A DNA stretch of 64,000 nucleotides. Origin: Haematobacter missouriensis. GTDB lineage: Bacteria; Pseudomonadota; Alphaproteobacteria; Rhodobacterales; Rhodobacteraceae. Positions 52,452 to 61,974 of this stretch are shown here, in pieces. Location: positions 1 to 64,000 of the forward strand of contig NZ_JFGS01000004.1 of NCBI RefSeq assembly GCF_000740775.1, written 5' to 3'. The position numbers and the translations under genes are program-made. A model generated the notes under the pieces. It had not been told where the DNA came from, made no database searches, and saw nothing but the letters and a program-made list of their open reading frames with translations. Every line of letters starts with the position of its first letter. Within the stretch, counting starts at the first letter, position 1.

Positions 52452-54455
52452 ATGAAATATCGCCCAGAGATCGACGGCCTGCGTGCCATCGCCGTTTCCA
52501 CAGTCATTCTGTTCCACGCGCGGGCACCCTTCTTCGGCGGTGGTTATATCGGCGTCGACATCTTCTTCGTCATCTCCGGCTTTCTCATCACCGGCATCCT
52601 CCTTCGAGACATCGAAGCGCATCGCTACAGCCTGACGGAGTTCTATGTGCGCCGGGCGCGGCGCATACTTCCCGCGCTTTTCGTGATGCTCGCGGCCTGC
52701 ATTCCCGTCGCCTGGGGCTGGATGCTTCCGGCGGACTTCTCTGATTTCGGGCGGAGTATCGCGGCAGCGGCGCTGTTCCTTTCCAATGTTCATTTCTCGC
52801 AACGCGCGGATTATTTCAGCACGACGGCAGAGTTGCAGCCCCTGCTTCACACGTGGAGCCTTGCCATAGAAGAGCAGTTCTACCTGTTCTTCCCGCCACT
52901 CCTTGTCCTTCTGATCCACCGAGGCGGGCGGCGGATCGCGCTCATCGCACTGGGCGTGATCGCGCTTGCCTCCCTTGCCCTGGCGGAGGTGGGATGGCGC
53001 ATCCGGCCTGAGGACAACTTCTTCTTCACGCCGTCGCGGGTATGGGAGCTTCTCGCCGGTTCGCTTGCAGCCCTCGGTATACGTCTTCGTCCGCAGGCGC
53101 CGCGTGGCGGTCTCGCGGCGCTGGGGTTGGCGATGATCCTCGTATCGCTCCTCCTACTGCCTGGAATGCCCTCGCCGTCGTTCGCGACGCTGCTGCCGGT
53201 TCTGGGGGCGGTAATGGTGCTGGTGTGGGGCGGTCAGGGTACGCGGGTGGGATGGGTCCTGTCGCTCCGGCCGGTCGTGTGGCTCGGCCTTATAAGCTAC
53301 AGCACTTACCTGTGGCACCAGCCGCTGATGGCCTTCGCGCGACTTCGGCTGGCGGAGGAGCCCCGCGCCGGCGTGATGGCGCTCCTCGTCATTTCCTCAG
53401 TCCTGCTCGGCTGGCTGAGCTGGCGATGGGTGGAGCAGCCGTTTCGCGGCGCCGCCCCTCTGCTCGCCGGGCGTCGCCTGGCACTTGTCACGGCGGCCCT
53501 GGGGATCGTTCTTTTCTCCGCGGCCGGGATCGGTATCCGCAAGGCGCATGGATTTCCCGAACGTATGCCATGGGCCGCGGAGTTTCTGGCAGGGCGGGAG
53601 AGATATCGCGGCCATTGTCTAACCGCCGATGACGATCCGCTGCCCGTCCACCCGGTCCGCAACTGTGCCGCTGGCGAATCCGACCCGCAGGTCGCGATCA
53701 TGGGCGACAGCCACGCCACCAGCCTCGCCCCGCCGTTGCAGGCGATGCTGACAGGGATGGGCATCAGCAGCTATCTTTCGGGATATGCCGGTTGCCCGCC
53801 CGTGCCGGGCCTCGTCCGATTGGACAAGCTGCCCTCGCACAGTTGCGACGCGTATAACCGCGCCTATCTGGACTGGCTGGAACGGTCGGGTGTCAGGACG
53901 CTCGTCCTCGCCGCGCGATGGCCGGTCTATGCGAGCGGGCTCAGGGCGAAAAATGGCGAGGGCGGCAATGAACCCGGGCCGCCAATACCGATGGAGGTGG
54001 CCGCGCTTCCTCCCGGCGACCCTTTTGATGGGAAGCGGGAGGCCCGCGTCATTAACGCCTACGCGGCACAGGTGGCCGCGCTGGCGGAGCGGTTCAATGT
54101 CGTTCTGGTCTACCCCTACCCGGAGGCAGGATGGAACGTGCCGCTCCGCGTCGCACGGGAAATGATCTTCGACCCGGAGGCACAGCCTGCGATCTCTACC
54201 AGCAGGATATTCTTCCATCGCCGCGCCGATGCCGTCATCACGGCCTTTGATGCGATTGACAGCCCGCGCATCGCCCGTGTGCGCCCGGACAGGCTGTTGT
54301 GCGACACATTCATTCCAAACCGCTGCGCAAATGCCTTTGGCGGAAAGATGTTCTACTTCGACGACAATCACCCCTCGCCCGAAGGCGCGGCTCTGGTGGC
54401 ACCGGAAATCGTGGCCGCCATCCGCTCCCTCGATCGGGAGCAGGCCAGCCGCTGA
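52452..54455 (+). CDS. membrane O-acyltransferase with C-terminal SGNH domain (OafA/YrhL type)
   Basis: A 667-residue protein. The N-terminal ~375 residues are an acyltransferase-3 domain with about ten membrane helices: YRPEIDGLRAIAVSTVILFHA, GGYIGVDIFFVISGFLITGIL, and LHTWSLAIEEQFYLFFPPLLVL. The C-terminal half is a periplasmic SGNH/GDSL-like hydrolase domain: VAIMGDSHATSLAPPLQAML (block I GDSH) and FYFDDNHPSPEGA (block with D-x-x-H). Such proteins acetylate surface or extracellular polysaccharides such as LPS O-antigen. Monocistronic; ATG at 52452. The stop is followed by the rpsI terminator. Confidence 0.93.
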   Translation: MKYRPEIDGLRAIAVSTVILFHARAPFFGGGYIGVDIFFVISGFLITGILLRDIEAHRYSLTEFYVRRARRILPALFVMLAACIPVAWGWMLPADFSDFGRSIAAAALFLSNVHFSQRADYFSTTAELQPLLHTWSLAIEEQFYLFFPPLLVLLIHRGGRRIALIALGVIALASLALAEVGWRIRPEDNFFFTPSRVWELLAGSLAALGIRLRPQAPRGGLAALGLAMILVSLLLLPGMPSPSFATLLPVLGAVMVLVWGGQGTRVGWVLSLRPVVWLGLISYSTYLWHQPLMAFARLRLAEEPRAGVMALLVISSVLLGWLSWRWVEQPFRGAAPLLAGRRLALVTAALGIVLFSAAGIGIRKAHGFPERMPWAAEFLAGRERYRGHCLTADDDPLPVHPVRNCAAGESDPQVAIMGDSHATSLAPPLQAMLTGMGISSYLSGYAGCPPVPGLVRLDKLPSHSCDAYNRAYLDWLERSGVRTLVLAARWPVYASGLRAKNGEGGNEPGPPIPMEVAALPPGDPFDGKREARVINAYAAQVAALAERFNVVLVYPYPEAGWNVPLRVAREMIFDPEAQPAISTSRIFFHRRADAVITAFDAIDSPRIARVRPDRLLCDTFIPNRCANAFGGKMFYFDDNHPSPEGAALVAPEIVAAIRSLDREQASR

Positions 54456-54493
54456 GGGTGGGCGAGGCAGTCTCCCGCGACAACCACAAACAA

Positions 54494-54522
54494 AAAGGCC
54501 CGCCGGAGGGGCGGGCCTTTCT
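54494..54522. terminator. bidirectional terminator after rpsI
   Basis: AAAGGCCCGCC and GGCGGGCCTTT form an 11-bp stem around a GGAGG loop. The minus-strand 3' tail is T-rich (five T after the stem), so it terminates rplM-rpsI well; it also follows the acyltransferase gene on the plus strand. Confidence 0.9.
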
Positions 54523-54538
54523 GAATATCGACGCAGGA

Positions 54539-55042
54539 TCAGCGTTTGGAGAACTGGAAGCTCCGGCGGGCTTTCGCCTTGCCGTATTTCTTCCGTTCGA
54601 CGACGCGGCTGTCACGGGTCAGGAAGCCCGCGGCTTTCAGCGCCGAACGCAGCGCGGGATCGTAGAGTTGCAGCGCCTTCGAGATGCCGTGCTTGACCGC
54701 ACCGGCCTGACCGGAAAGGCCGCCGCCGGCAACGGTGGCCATCACGTCGAACTGACCTTCGACATTGGCGACCTGGAACGGCTGGCGCAGAATCATCTGG
54801 AGCACCGGGCGCGCGAAGTACGCGGTGTAGTCGATGAACTCACCCTTGTTGTTGCGGATGAGGAACTTGCCGGAACCCGGCTTGATCCAGACGCGGGCGA
54901 CCGCATCCTTCCGCTTGCCGGTGGCGTAGGACCGGCCAAGTTCGTCACGCACGGGCTCACGCGGGGCTTCGTCAGCCACGGCGGCGGCGGACCCGGAGAC
55001 AACCGATTTCAGGTCATCGAGGGTTTTGATGTCTTCGGCCAT
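54539..55042 (-). CDS. rpsI: 30S ribosomal protein S9
   Basis: A 167-residue S9. The core reads [70 protein letters not shown] and [24 protein letters not shown], whose basic tail contacts the P-site tRNA. The N-terminal ~35 residues are the alphaproteobacterial extension. Directly follows rplM (4 bases apart), cotranscribed. Confidence 0.98.
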   Translation of the reverse strand: MAEDIKTLDDLKSVVSGSAAAVADEAPREPVRDELGRSYATGKRKDAVARVWIKPGSGKFLIRNNKGEFIDYTAYFARPVLQMILRQPFQVANVEGQFDVMATVAGGGLSGQAGAVKHGISKALQLYDPALRSALKAAGFLTRDSRVVERKKYGKAKARRSFQFSKR

Positions 55043-55046
55043 TTAC

Positions 55047-55511
55047 TTACGCGCTCCGGGTGTTCTTCGGGTTCAGCGTCTTGACGTCCAGCACTTCAGG
55101 CTGCTGGGCTTCATGCGGATGTTCGGCGCCCGCATAGATACGCAGGTTGGTCATCTGCTGGCGCGAGAGCTTGCCGCCCGGCAGCATGCGCTGCACGGCT
55201 TTCTCGACCACGCGGGTCGGGAACTTGCCCTCGAGGATCTGACGCGCGGTGCGGTCCTTGATCCCACCCGGATAGCCGGTGTGCCAGTAGTATTTCTTGT
55301 CATCCCGCTTGGTGCCGGTGAGCTGCACCTTGTCGGCGTTGATGATGATCACGTTGTCGCCCATGTCCATGTGCGGCGTGAAGGTCGGTTTGTGCTTGCC
55401 GCGGAGGCGGTTGGCGACGATCGTGGCGAGGCGGCCCAGAACGACGCCTTCGGCGTCGATCAGGATCCACTTCTTCTCGATGTCCGCAGGCGTCGCGGTG
55501 AAGGTCTTCAT
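55047..55511 (-). CDS. rplM: 50S ribosomal protein L13
   Basis: A 154-residue L13. Motifs: [50 protein letters not shown]-like region ([23 protein letters not shown]), [14 protein letters not shown]-like [55 protein letters not shown]. First gene of the rplM-rpsI unit. Its promoter region holds an unexpected SOS-type box. Confidence 0.98.
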   Translation of the reverse strand: MKTFTATPADIEKKWILIDAEGVVLGRLATIVANRLRGKHKPTFTPHMDMGDNVIIINADKVQLTGTKRDDKKYYWHTGYPGGIKDRTARQILEGKFPTRVVEKAVQRMLPGGKLSRQQMTNLRIYAGAEHPHEAQQPEVLDVKTLNPKNTRSA

Positions 55512-55577
55512 GGTCCAGATCCCGTTCGTTTGCAGAGAGCCCGGCCGGGACCGGACTCCGAGAATTCGGATTGCGGT

Positions 55578-55605
55578 GTTCTATAGAAGTTCGCCGCACA
55601 GTCAA
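55578..55605 (-). promoter_or_regulatory. rplM promoter region with SOS-type box
   Basis: On the minus strand TTGACT (55600-55605) and TATAGA (55580-55585) resemble -35 and -10 elements, but only 14 bases apart, so the pair may be wrong. GTTC (55578-55581), seven bases, GTTC (55589-55592) fit the LexA box perfectly and cover the candidate -10. The core GTTCTATAGAAG lies close to a 12-base palindrome, so another regulator is possible. Confidence 0.45.
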
Positions 55606-55615
55606 GCACGGGATG

Positions 55616-55646
55616 CAAGTAATTCCTTATAGATTTCAATTACTTG
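55616..55646. repeat. AT-rich inverted repeat upstream of rplM
   Basis: CAAGTAATT (55616-55624) and AATTACTTG (55638-55646), 9 bp perfect, 13-base spacer. It lies about 105-135 bases before the rplM start and just after the end of the thioesterase gene; role unknown. Confidence 0.55.
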
Positions 55647-55667
55647 AAAAATAGGTATCATAATACC
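55647..55667 (-). terminator. weak terminator after thioesterase gene
   Basis: On the minus strand GGTAT-TATG-ATACC is followed by TATTTTT. The 5-bp stem is short but the T run is good; it would end the thioesterase transcript before rplM. Confidence 0.4.
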
Positions 55668-55679
55668 CCATAATTCAGG

Positions 55680-56087
55680 TCATTTCGGCGGGATCGAATA
55701 GGTTAGTGCTGCCCGTGCCACCGGCTCTCCCTGCCCGTCGGAGAAGACGAGCACATCCCCTACCGCCAGAACCCGGCCGAGCTTCAGTATCCGCGTCCGC
55801 GCGATCAGGTCCGCACCTGAGGCGGGCTTGCGCAGGAAGTCGATGGAACAGTTCGTCGTAACCGTGAGCGCCTTCGGACCGATCCGGGCAAGAATGGCGA
55901 GATAGACTGACACATCCGCCAGCGCGAACATCGCGGGGCCGGAGACGGTGCCTCCCGGTCGCAGATGCCTGTCCCCCACCAGCAGGCGGGTGACCAGTTC
56001 CTCCTCCGCCAGCGCGTCGACGGCAAAATCCGCCGCCACCTGCGGGAACTGTGCGCGCATGAAGGCATCAAGTTCGGTCATCGTCAT
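55680..56087 (-). CDS. PaaI-type acyl-CoA thioesterase
   Basis: A 135-residue hotdog-fold thioesterase. Core: VTRLLVGDRHLRPGGTVSGPAMFALADVSVYLAILA, with the catalytic-helix region (GPAMFALADVS), and TVTTNCSIDFLRKPASGADLIARTRILKLGRVLAVGDVLVFSD. These match the PaaI/4HBT family, which hydrolyses acyl-CoA thioesters. Two in-frame ATGs (56087 and 56081) are possible; neither has a strong ribosome site. Divergent from the crotonase gene over about 70 bases, so the two may serve one acyl-CoA pathway. Confidence 0.88.
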   Translation of the reverse strand: MTMTELDAFMRAQFPQVAADFAVDALAEEELVTRLLVGDRHLRPGGTVSGPAMFALADVSVYLAILARIGPKALTVTTNCSIDFLRKPASGADLIARTRILKLGRVLAVGDVLVFSDGQGEPVARAALTYSIPPK

Positions 56088-56154
56088 TGTCAGCGCCACG
56101 GCTTCCTCCCCCGTTTTTCGCGCGCTACAGTTCCGGCAATGGGGAGGAATGACA

Positions 56155-56943
56155 ATGGATGATATACTCTTGAGGTCGGATGACGTCGGGATCGCCACGC
56201 TGACCTTGAACAGTCGGGCCAATCTGAACGCGCTGTCGGATGCGATGCTGGCCGCGCTTTCCGATGCGTTCCGCGCGATTTCGCAGGACGAGAGCATCCG
56301 CGTCGTCGTGCTGCGGGGTACCGGCAAGGCATTCTGCGCAGGACATGACTTGAAGGAAATGCAGGCGAAACGCGCAGCGCCCGATGGGGGGGCCGCGGCC
56401 TTCGCCGACCTGTTCGACCGTTGCGCAGGGGTGATGACCGCCATCCCCCGCCTGCCCCAGCCTGTGATCGCCGAGGTGCATGGCATCGCCACGGCGGCGG
56501 GCTGTCAGCTCGTCGCCTCCTGCGACATGGCGGTGGCGGCGGAGGACACGCGCTTTGGCGTGAACGGGGTGAACATCGGGCTGTTCTGTTCAACGCCCAT
56601 GGTCGCGCTGACCCGCAACATTGCGCGGAAGCAGGCATTCGAGATGCTGACCACGGGCGAATTCATCGACGCCCCCCGCGCGAGGGAGCTGGGCCTTGTC
56701 AACCGGGTCGTCCCGGCCGAACGGCTGTCGGAGGAGACAGCACGGCTTGCCGCCACGGTTGCCGGCAAGCTCGGCGCTGCGGTGCGGATCGGCAAACGGA
56801 CCTTCTACGACCAAATCGGTCTGCCTCTGGAGGAAGCCTACGCCCTTGCAGGCGGCGTCATGGTGGAGAACATGCTCCACGCCGACACGAACGAGGGTAT
56901 CTGCGCCTTTCTGGACAAGCGCAAACCAGACTGGGCGGTCTAG
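56155..56943 (+). CDS. enoyl-CoA hydratase/isomerase family protein
   Basis: A 262-residue crotonase-fold enzyme. Oxyanion-hole regions GTGKAFCAGHDLKEM and PQPVIAEVHGIATAAGCQLVASCDMAVAAEDTRFGVNGVNIGLFCSTPMVALTRNI; LELGLVNRVVP. The catalytic Glu pair of classic crotonase is not obvious, since ATAAGCQL and GVNIGLF replace the usual segments, so hydratase activity is uncertain. GGAGG (56143-56147) fixes ATG at 56155. Its stop TAG is the first codon of repeat copy C. Confidence 0.9.
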   Translation: MDDILLRSDDVGIATLTLNSRANLNALSDAMLAALSDAFRAISQDESIRVVVLRGTGKAFCAGHDLKEMQAKRAAPDGGAAAFADLFDRCAGVMTAIPRLPQPVIAEVHGIATAAGCQLVASCDMAVAAEDTRFGVNGVNIGLFCSTPMVALTRNIARKQAFEMLTTGEFIDAPRARELGLVNRVVPAERLSEETARLAATVAGKLGAAVRIGKRTFYDQIGLPLEEAYALAGGVMVENMLHADTNEGICAFLDKRKPDWAV

Positions 56944-57066
56944 CAGGCTGATAAAGAGCTCTAAAATCCGGAAATCAGCCCCGGAACTACCGATAATGCG
57001 CGGACTTCCCCCGATTGCGGAGGATTTCCGCTCCCGCGCAGACTCGGCGGCCTTTCCACCCTGCTA
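56941..57066. repeat. small inverted-repeat (MITE-like) element, copy C
   Basis: A 126-base element filling the whole gap between two convergent genes. Ends are TAGCAGGCTGATAAAGAGC and, reverse-complemented, TAGCAGGGTGGAAAGGCCGC. The TAG at each end is the stop codon of the crotonase gene (plus) and of the racemase gene (minus). The right part shows homology to copy D. Confidence 0.68.
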
Positions 57067-57711
57067 GGCGGCGCCCCGAAGCCGGGCGAGGCTTTCCGCC
57101 AGCAGCGTCGCCGCGGCCACCCCGTCCACCAGCGGCATGGAAAGCCGCGCGGCGAGCCGCGGGCGCAGCGCGCTCATCCCTGCGCAGCCCAGTACGACCG
57201 GATCCTCTCCCCCGGCGCCCCGGATCGCGGCGGCGAGGCGATCCACCACCTCCTCCGTGCCGCTGTCGAGGTCCAGCACCGGGATCCCGCTGGCATGCAG
57301 ACCCGCGCAACGCGGCGCGAACCCATAGGCAGAGATGTTCTGCCCGATCACCGGCAGCGCCGCCTCTACCGAGGTCATCACGCGGAAGCGGGGCGCCATC
57401 AGGGCCGCCATGTGAAACGCAGCCTCGCCGATGCCGATCACCGGGCAATGGGCACTGGCGCGGATCCGCTCAAGCCCGGTATCGTCGAAACAGGCGATGA
57501 TGATCGCATCCGCCCGCCACTCCCGTGCCTCCTCCAGCCGGGAGAGAACGCCCGGAACCGCGCGTTCCCCGTCCTCTGCTCCCTCGATGGCCGGAGGTCC
57601 GTCGTGGTTGGTCCAGCCGGCGACCTCTGCCGTCGTCAGCGCGCGGGCGGTCGCCACTACCGCCTCCGTCATGCTGACCGTGGCGTTCGGATTGATGAAC
57701 AGCAGTCGCAA
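57064..57711 (-). CDS. Asp/Glu/hydantoin racemase-family protein
   Basis: A 215-residue protein of the aspartate/glutamate/hydantoin racemase family. MRLLFINPNATVSMTEAVVATAR is the typical hydantoin-racemase N-terminus. Two catalytic cysteines are in place: DAIIIACFDDTGLERIR and DPVVLGCAGMSALRP. It is the last gene of the polyamine-type importer operon, 3 bases after the potC-like gene, so it probably acts on the imported compound (a hydantoin or amino acid). Its stop is supplied by repeat copy C. The substrate is inferred, not shown. Confidence 0.9.
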   Translation of the reverse strand: MRLLFINPNATVSMTEAVVATARALTTAEVAGWTNHDGPPAIEGAEDGERAVPGVLSRLEEAREWRADAIIIACFDDTGLERIRASAHCPVIGIGEAAFHMAALMAPRFRVMTSVEAALPVIGQNISAYGFAPRCAGLHASGIPVLDLDSGTEEVVDRLAAAIRGAGGEDPVVLGCAGMSALRPRLAARLSMPLVDGVAAATLLAESLARLRGAA

Positions 57712-57714
57712 ACC

Positions 57715-58551
57715 CTAGACCCCTTGCCCCGCATCGGAGAGAAGCTTTGCCCGCCGTTTCGCGGCAATGGCAAGGGCCAGGACGAAAACGCCGATCACGA
57801 GGAAGGAAAACAGTGTCGTCAGCGTCCCCAGCGCAAAGATCACCGGCGTCGTGACATTGGTCGTCATCCCGTAGATCTCCAGCGGCAGCGTGTTGTAGCT
57901 GCCCGCCGTCAGCAGCGTCCGCGCGAATTCGTCATAGGAGAGCGTGAAGCCGAACAGCGCCACCCCGATCAGCGACGGCGCGATGATCGGGATGACCACA
58001 TGCCAGAGCGTCTGCCATGCCGTCGCTCCCTGATCGCGCGCCGCTTCCTCATAGGCCGGGTTGAAGCGGTTGAAGATGGCGAACATGATCAGCAGCCCGA
58101 AGGGCAGCGTCCATGTCAGCTGCGCGCCGAAGCCCGACGTCGCCCAATGCACCGTCAGCCCCGATTGGGAGAAGATCAGCCCGACCCCGAGCGAGACGAG
58201 GATGGAGGGAATGACGAGGCTGGTGATGATGAGATAGAATACCAGCCCGGACCCGGTGAACCGCTTGCGGAACGCCAGACCGCCCATGACGGAGATCACC
58301 ACCGTCGCCACCATCACCATGAGGCCGAGCACCAGGCTCCGCCGGAAAGCACCCCAGATGTCGCCGACCGCCTGCTGCTCGAACAGGTCGCGGAACCAGT
58401 GGAGCGAGACGCCGCGCATCGGAAAGGTGAGCCCGCCCTCCGGCCCCTGAAAGGACAGGATGGCGATGGTGATGGTCGGCCCGTATAGAAACAGCAGGAA
58501 CAGCGCAAAGAACGCCGCCAACGCATAGAAGGACCACGGACGCCGTTCCAT
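57715..58551 (-). CDS. polyamine-type ABC transporter permease (PotC-like, second system)
   Basis: A 278-residue permease, six membrane segments, EAA loop NPAYEEAARDQGATAWQTLWHVVIPIIAPSLIG and LSYDEFARTLLTAG. ATG at 58551 overlaps the end of the potB-like gene by one base; the longer upstream frame is not gene-like. Partner of the adjacent PotB-like protein. Confidence 0.92.
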   Translation of the reverse strand: MERRPWSFYALAAFFALFLLFLYGPTITIAILSFQGPEGGLTFPMRGVSLHWFRDLFEQQAVGDIWGAFRRSLVLGLMVMVATVVISVMGGLAFRKRFTGSGLVFYLIITSLVIPSILVSLGVGLIFSQSGLTVHWATSGFGAQLTWTLPFGLLIMFAIFNRFNPAYEEAARDQGATAWQTLWHVVIPIIAPSLIGVALFGFTLSYDEFARTLLTAGSYNTLPLEIYGMTTNVTTPVIFALGTLTTLFSFLVIGVFVLALAIAAKRRAKLLSDAGQGV

Positions 58552-59519
58552 CACAGCTCCTTCCTGATATCGACGAAGCGCAGCATGATGCCGATCACGA
58601 TCAGCACCGTGCAGAGCAGCACCACCGCCGTCGCCGCGGCCGACGGATATTGTAGCAGGGCGATATCGTTGGATATGAGCCGCCCTACATTGGCCGATTG
58701 CGAGCCGGACATGAACCGGACGGTGATGAAATCGCCCATCACCAGCGTCACGACAAAGATCGTGCCGATCATGATGCCGGGCTTGCAGAGTGGAATGATG
58801 ACATTCCACAGGATCTGCCAGCCGGAGGCGCCCGCATCGTTCGCCGCCTCGATCAGGCTACGGTCAATCCGCATCATCGTGTTGAAGATCGGCACGACCA
58901 TGAACAGCGTGTACAGATGCACGAAGGCGAGGATCACCGAAAAGTCGGAGAACAGCAGCCATTCCAACGGCTCGTCGATCACCCCCCAGGAGATCAACGC
59001 CGAATTGGCCAGCCCGTTGCGTCCCAGAAACGGGATCCAGGAGATCATGCGGATGATGTTCGATGTCCAGAACGGTATCGTGCAAAGCAGGAACAGCACG
59101 GTCTGCCATCCCTGGCTGCGCACGTGGAAAGCCAGGAAATAGGCAACGGTGAATCCGATGAGCAGCGTTGCCGCCCAAGTGATGAGCGCATATTTGAACG
59201 TATTGAGAAAGACCCGGTAGGTTACCGGGGAACCCAACAGGAATTCATAGTTTTCAAAGGAAAAATCGGGAACGATGGTAAATTCGGTGGCACTCCAGAA
59301 GCTCACCGCCACGATCATCGCGATGGGCAGGATCAGAAAGGCCAGCAGCACCACCGCCAGCGGAGAGGCCAGCAGCCAGCCGGTGAAATTGGCCGACCGC
59401 GCCCTCCGCACGGGGGCCGTCAGACTGCCCCTGTCCGGCCCGGAAGGGGAGACGGCCTGCCGGGCCGCCTCCGCCGCCATCGCCTGAAGGGGAGAGACCT
59501 CAGGCCGCGATGAACTCAT
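58551..59519 (-). CDS. polyamine-type ABC transporter permease (PotB-like, second system)
   Basis: A 322-residue permease. A hydrophilic N-terminal ~45 residues (SRPEVSPLQAMAAEAARQAV and a Pro/Ser-rich run) is cytosolic and longer than usual. Six membrane segments follow; EAA loop RIDRSLIEAANDAGASGWQILWNVIIPLCKPG and VTLVMGDFITVRFMSG match PotB. It begins 20 bases before the end of the binding-protein gene and so is coupled to it. Confidence 0.92.
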   Translation of the reverse strand: MSSSRPEVSPLQAMAAEAARQAVSPSGPDRGSLTAPVRRARSANFTGWLLASPLAVVLLAFLILPIAMIVAVSFWSATEFTIVPDFSFENYEFLLGSPVTYRVFLNTFKYALITWAATLLIGFTVAYFLAFHVRSQGWQTVLFLLCTIPFWTSNIIRMISWIPFLGRNGLANSALISWGVIDEPLEWLLFSDFSVILAFVHLYTLFMVVPIFNTMMRIDRSLIEAANDAGASGWQILWNVIIPLCKPGIMIGTIFVVTLVMGDFITVRFMSGSQSANVGRLISNDIALLQYPSAAATAVVLLCTVLIVIGIMLRFVDIRKEL

Positions 59520-60765
59520 TCCATTTCCTTACCATGTACTGGTTTTCATCCATGACGGAGTTCCAGCAGGCGACATGGCCCATGCGTTCGTAGAACGAAC
59601 CGCCATCACGGCTTTCGCCCGCCTTGGCCATGACCTGACCATAGGGATTGGCGATGTCGGCCGTCGCTGGCTTGCCCTCGAACCAGTAGCCCCACTCGTT
59701 GGCGTCCATGTGCTCCTTCGAGGTTTCCGGCACGGCGGAATAGTAGCCCTGCCGCATCAGGAAGCCGCCGACCCAGCCGGAGAGATACCAGTTGATATAT
59801 TCATAGGCCGCGTCCAGCTTGGCCCCTTCCAGCGCCTTGGACAGCCCGATCCCGCCGCCCCAGCTGCGGTAGCCTTCCTCCAGCGGCTGATACACGCAAG
59901 GTATGCCGCGCGTCTTGACCGCCGTGATCGCCGGCGACCACATGGACTGGATGACCACCTCTCCCGAGGCCATCAGGTTCACGCTTTCATCGAAGGTCTT
60001 CCAGAAGGAGCGGAACTGTCCCGCGCGCTTGGCCTCCGTGAAGATCGCAAGGGTCTTGTCGATCTCCTCGCGCGTCATGTTGCCCTTGTCGCCGTATTTG
60101 ATCGCTCCCATCGACTCACATACCATCGCGGCGTCCATGATCCCGATGGCGGAGATGTCCAGGATGGAGGTCTTGCCCTTGAACTCCGGGTTCAGCAACT
60201 CTTTCCACTGGGTGATGGGGCGGTTGATGATGTCCGGCCGGATGCCCAGCGTGTCTGCGTTGTAGATCGTGGGGATGAGTGTCATCCACTGCGTCGGTTC
60301 CTTGGCAAAGGTCTTGGACCCCTGCGCCTCCACGAAGCCGACCGTATGCGGCGCGGTGCCCTGCGCGATCACCGAATCCGGCGTGAGCTTGCCGGTCGTG
60401 AACAGCGGCACGATCTTGTCGTAGAGCTTGATCTTCGTCGTATCCATCGCCTGAAGGTTGCCGGTCGGCCAGACCTTCTTGCAGATCCAGTATTCGATAT
60501 CGGCGATGTCGAAGCTGTTGGGCTGGGTCGCGGCGCGCTGCGTCACCGCGTCGCTGTCGAGCGCGGTCATTTCCAGCGTGAATCCCAGATCCTCCTTCAC
60601 CTTCTGAGCCACTTCGTTGATGTTGGACACACCCGTGCCAAACTGGCGCAGCGTGATGTTCCTGATCTCCTGCGCCCAGATCATCGGCGCGGGAAAGGCG
60701 GAGGCCGCAGCCGCAGCCGCCCCCGCCTTCAACACGCCGCGCCGGCTGTAACCGATCTTGCTCAT
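59500..60765 (-). CDS. extracellular solute-binding protein, PotD/spermidine-type
   Basis: A 421-residue periplasmic binding protein of the PotD/DUF family. A Tat signal is visible at the N-terminus (MSKIGYSRRGVLKAGAAAAA to APMIWAQ). The mature protein has binding-protein motifs (NITLRQFGTGVSNINEVAQKV, SFDIADIEYWICKKVWPTGNLQAMD, WKELLNPEFKGKTSILDISAIGIMDAAMV, SGEVVIQSMWSPAITAVKTRGIPCVYQPLEEGYRSWGGGIGLSKALEGAK). ATG at 60765 follows AAGGA. It should capture the ligand for the operon's importer; the presence of the racemase suggests a hydantoin or amino-acid-like ligand rather than a polyamine. Confidence 0.93.
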   Translation of the reverse strand: MSKIGYSRRGVLKAGAAAAAASAFPAPMIWAQEIRNITLRQFGTGVSNINEVAQKVKEDLGFTLEMTALDSDAVTQRAATQPNSFDIADIEYWICKKVWPTGNLQAMDTTKIKLYDKIVPLFTTGKLTPDSVIAQGTAPHTVGFVEAQGSKTFAKEPTQWMTLIPTIYNADTLGIRPDIINRPITQWKELLNPEFKGKTSILDISAIGIMDAAMVCESMGAIKYGDKGNMTREEIDKTLAIFTEAKRAGQFRSFWKTFDESVNLMASGEVVIQSMWSPAITAVKTRGIPCVYQPLEEGYRSWGGGIGLSKALEGAKLDAAYEYINWYLSGWVGGFLMRQGYYSAVPETSKEHMDANEWGYWFEGKPATADIANPYGQVMAKAGESRDGGSFYERMGHVACWNSVMDENQYMVRKWNEFIAA

Positions 60766-60787
60766 GTTCCTTGTCCTCTCCGTTGGA

Positions 60788-61762
<975 letters not shown>

Positions 61763-61906
61763 GGCCTTGCTCCCGATGTCGGTCTCTGGATCATGCGTGA
61801 CTCTTCCGGCCCCGCGAACGGATTTCGCTCCCGCGGCAGGCCGAGACAGGAATTGCGGCAAATTTGGGCAGGTGGCTGGCAGCGGCGCGCAAAGCCGCGT
61901 CGGAAA

Positions 61907-61916
61907 TCGTATACAA
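61907..61916. promoter_or_regulatory. candidate GntR/FCD operator
   Basis: TCGTATACAA, built on the palindromic core GTATAC, resembles the TTGTATACAA-type operators of FCD-domain GntR regulators. It sits between the divergent regulator and importer operon, where autoregulation and operon control would both be expected. Confidence 0.5.
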
Positions 61917-61974
61917 TCCTGTTGCCAATCTTCGCCTCTTGCCGAGTCCCCGCAGAACCTGTGGAGTCGGAAAA

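Noticed and set aside
57295-58488. 397-codon plus-strand frame opposite the PotC-like and racemase genes
   Set aside because: Extremely rich in Arg, Gln, Asp and His, as expected for the complement of a membrane protein gene.
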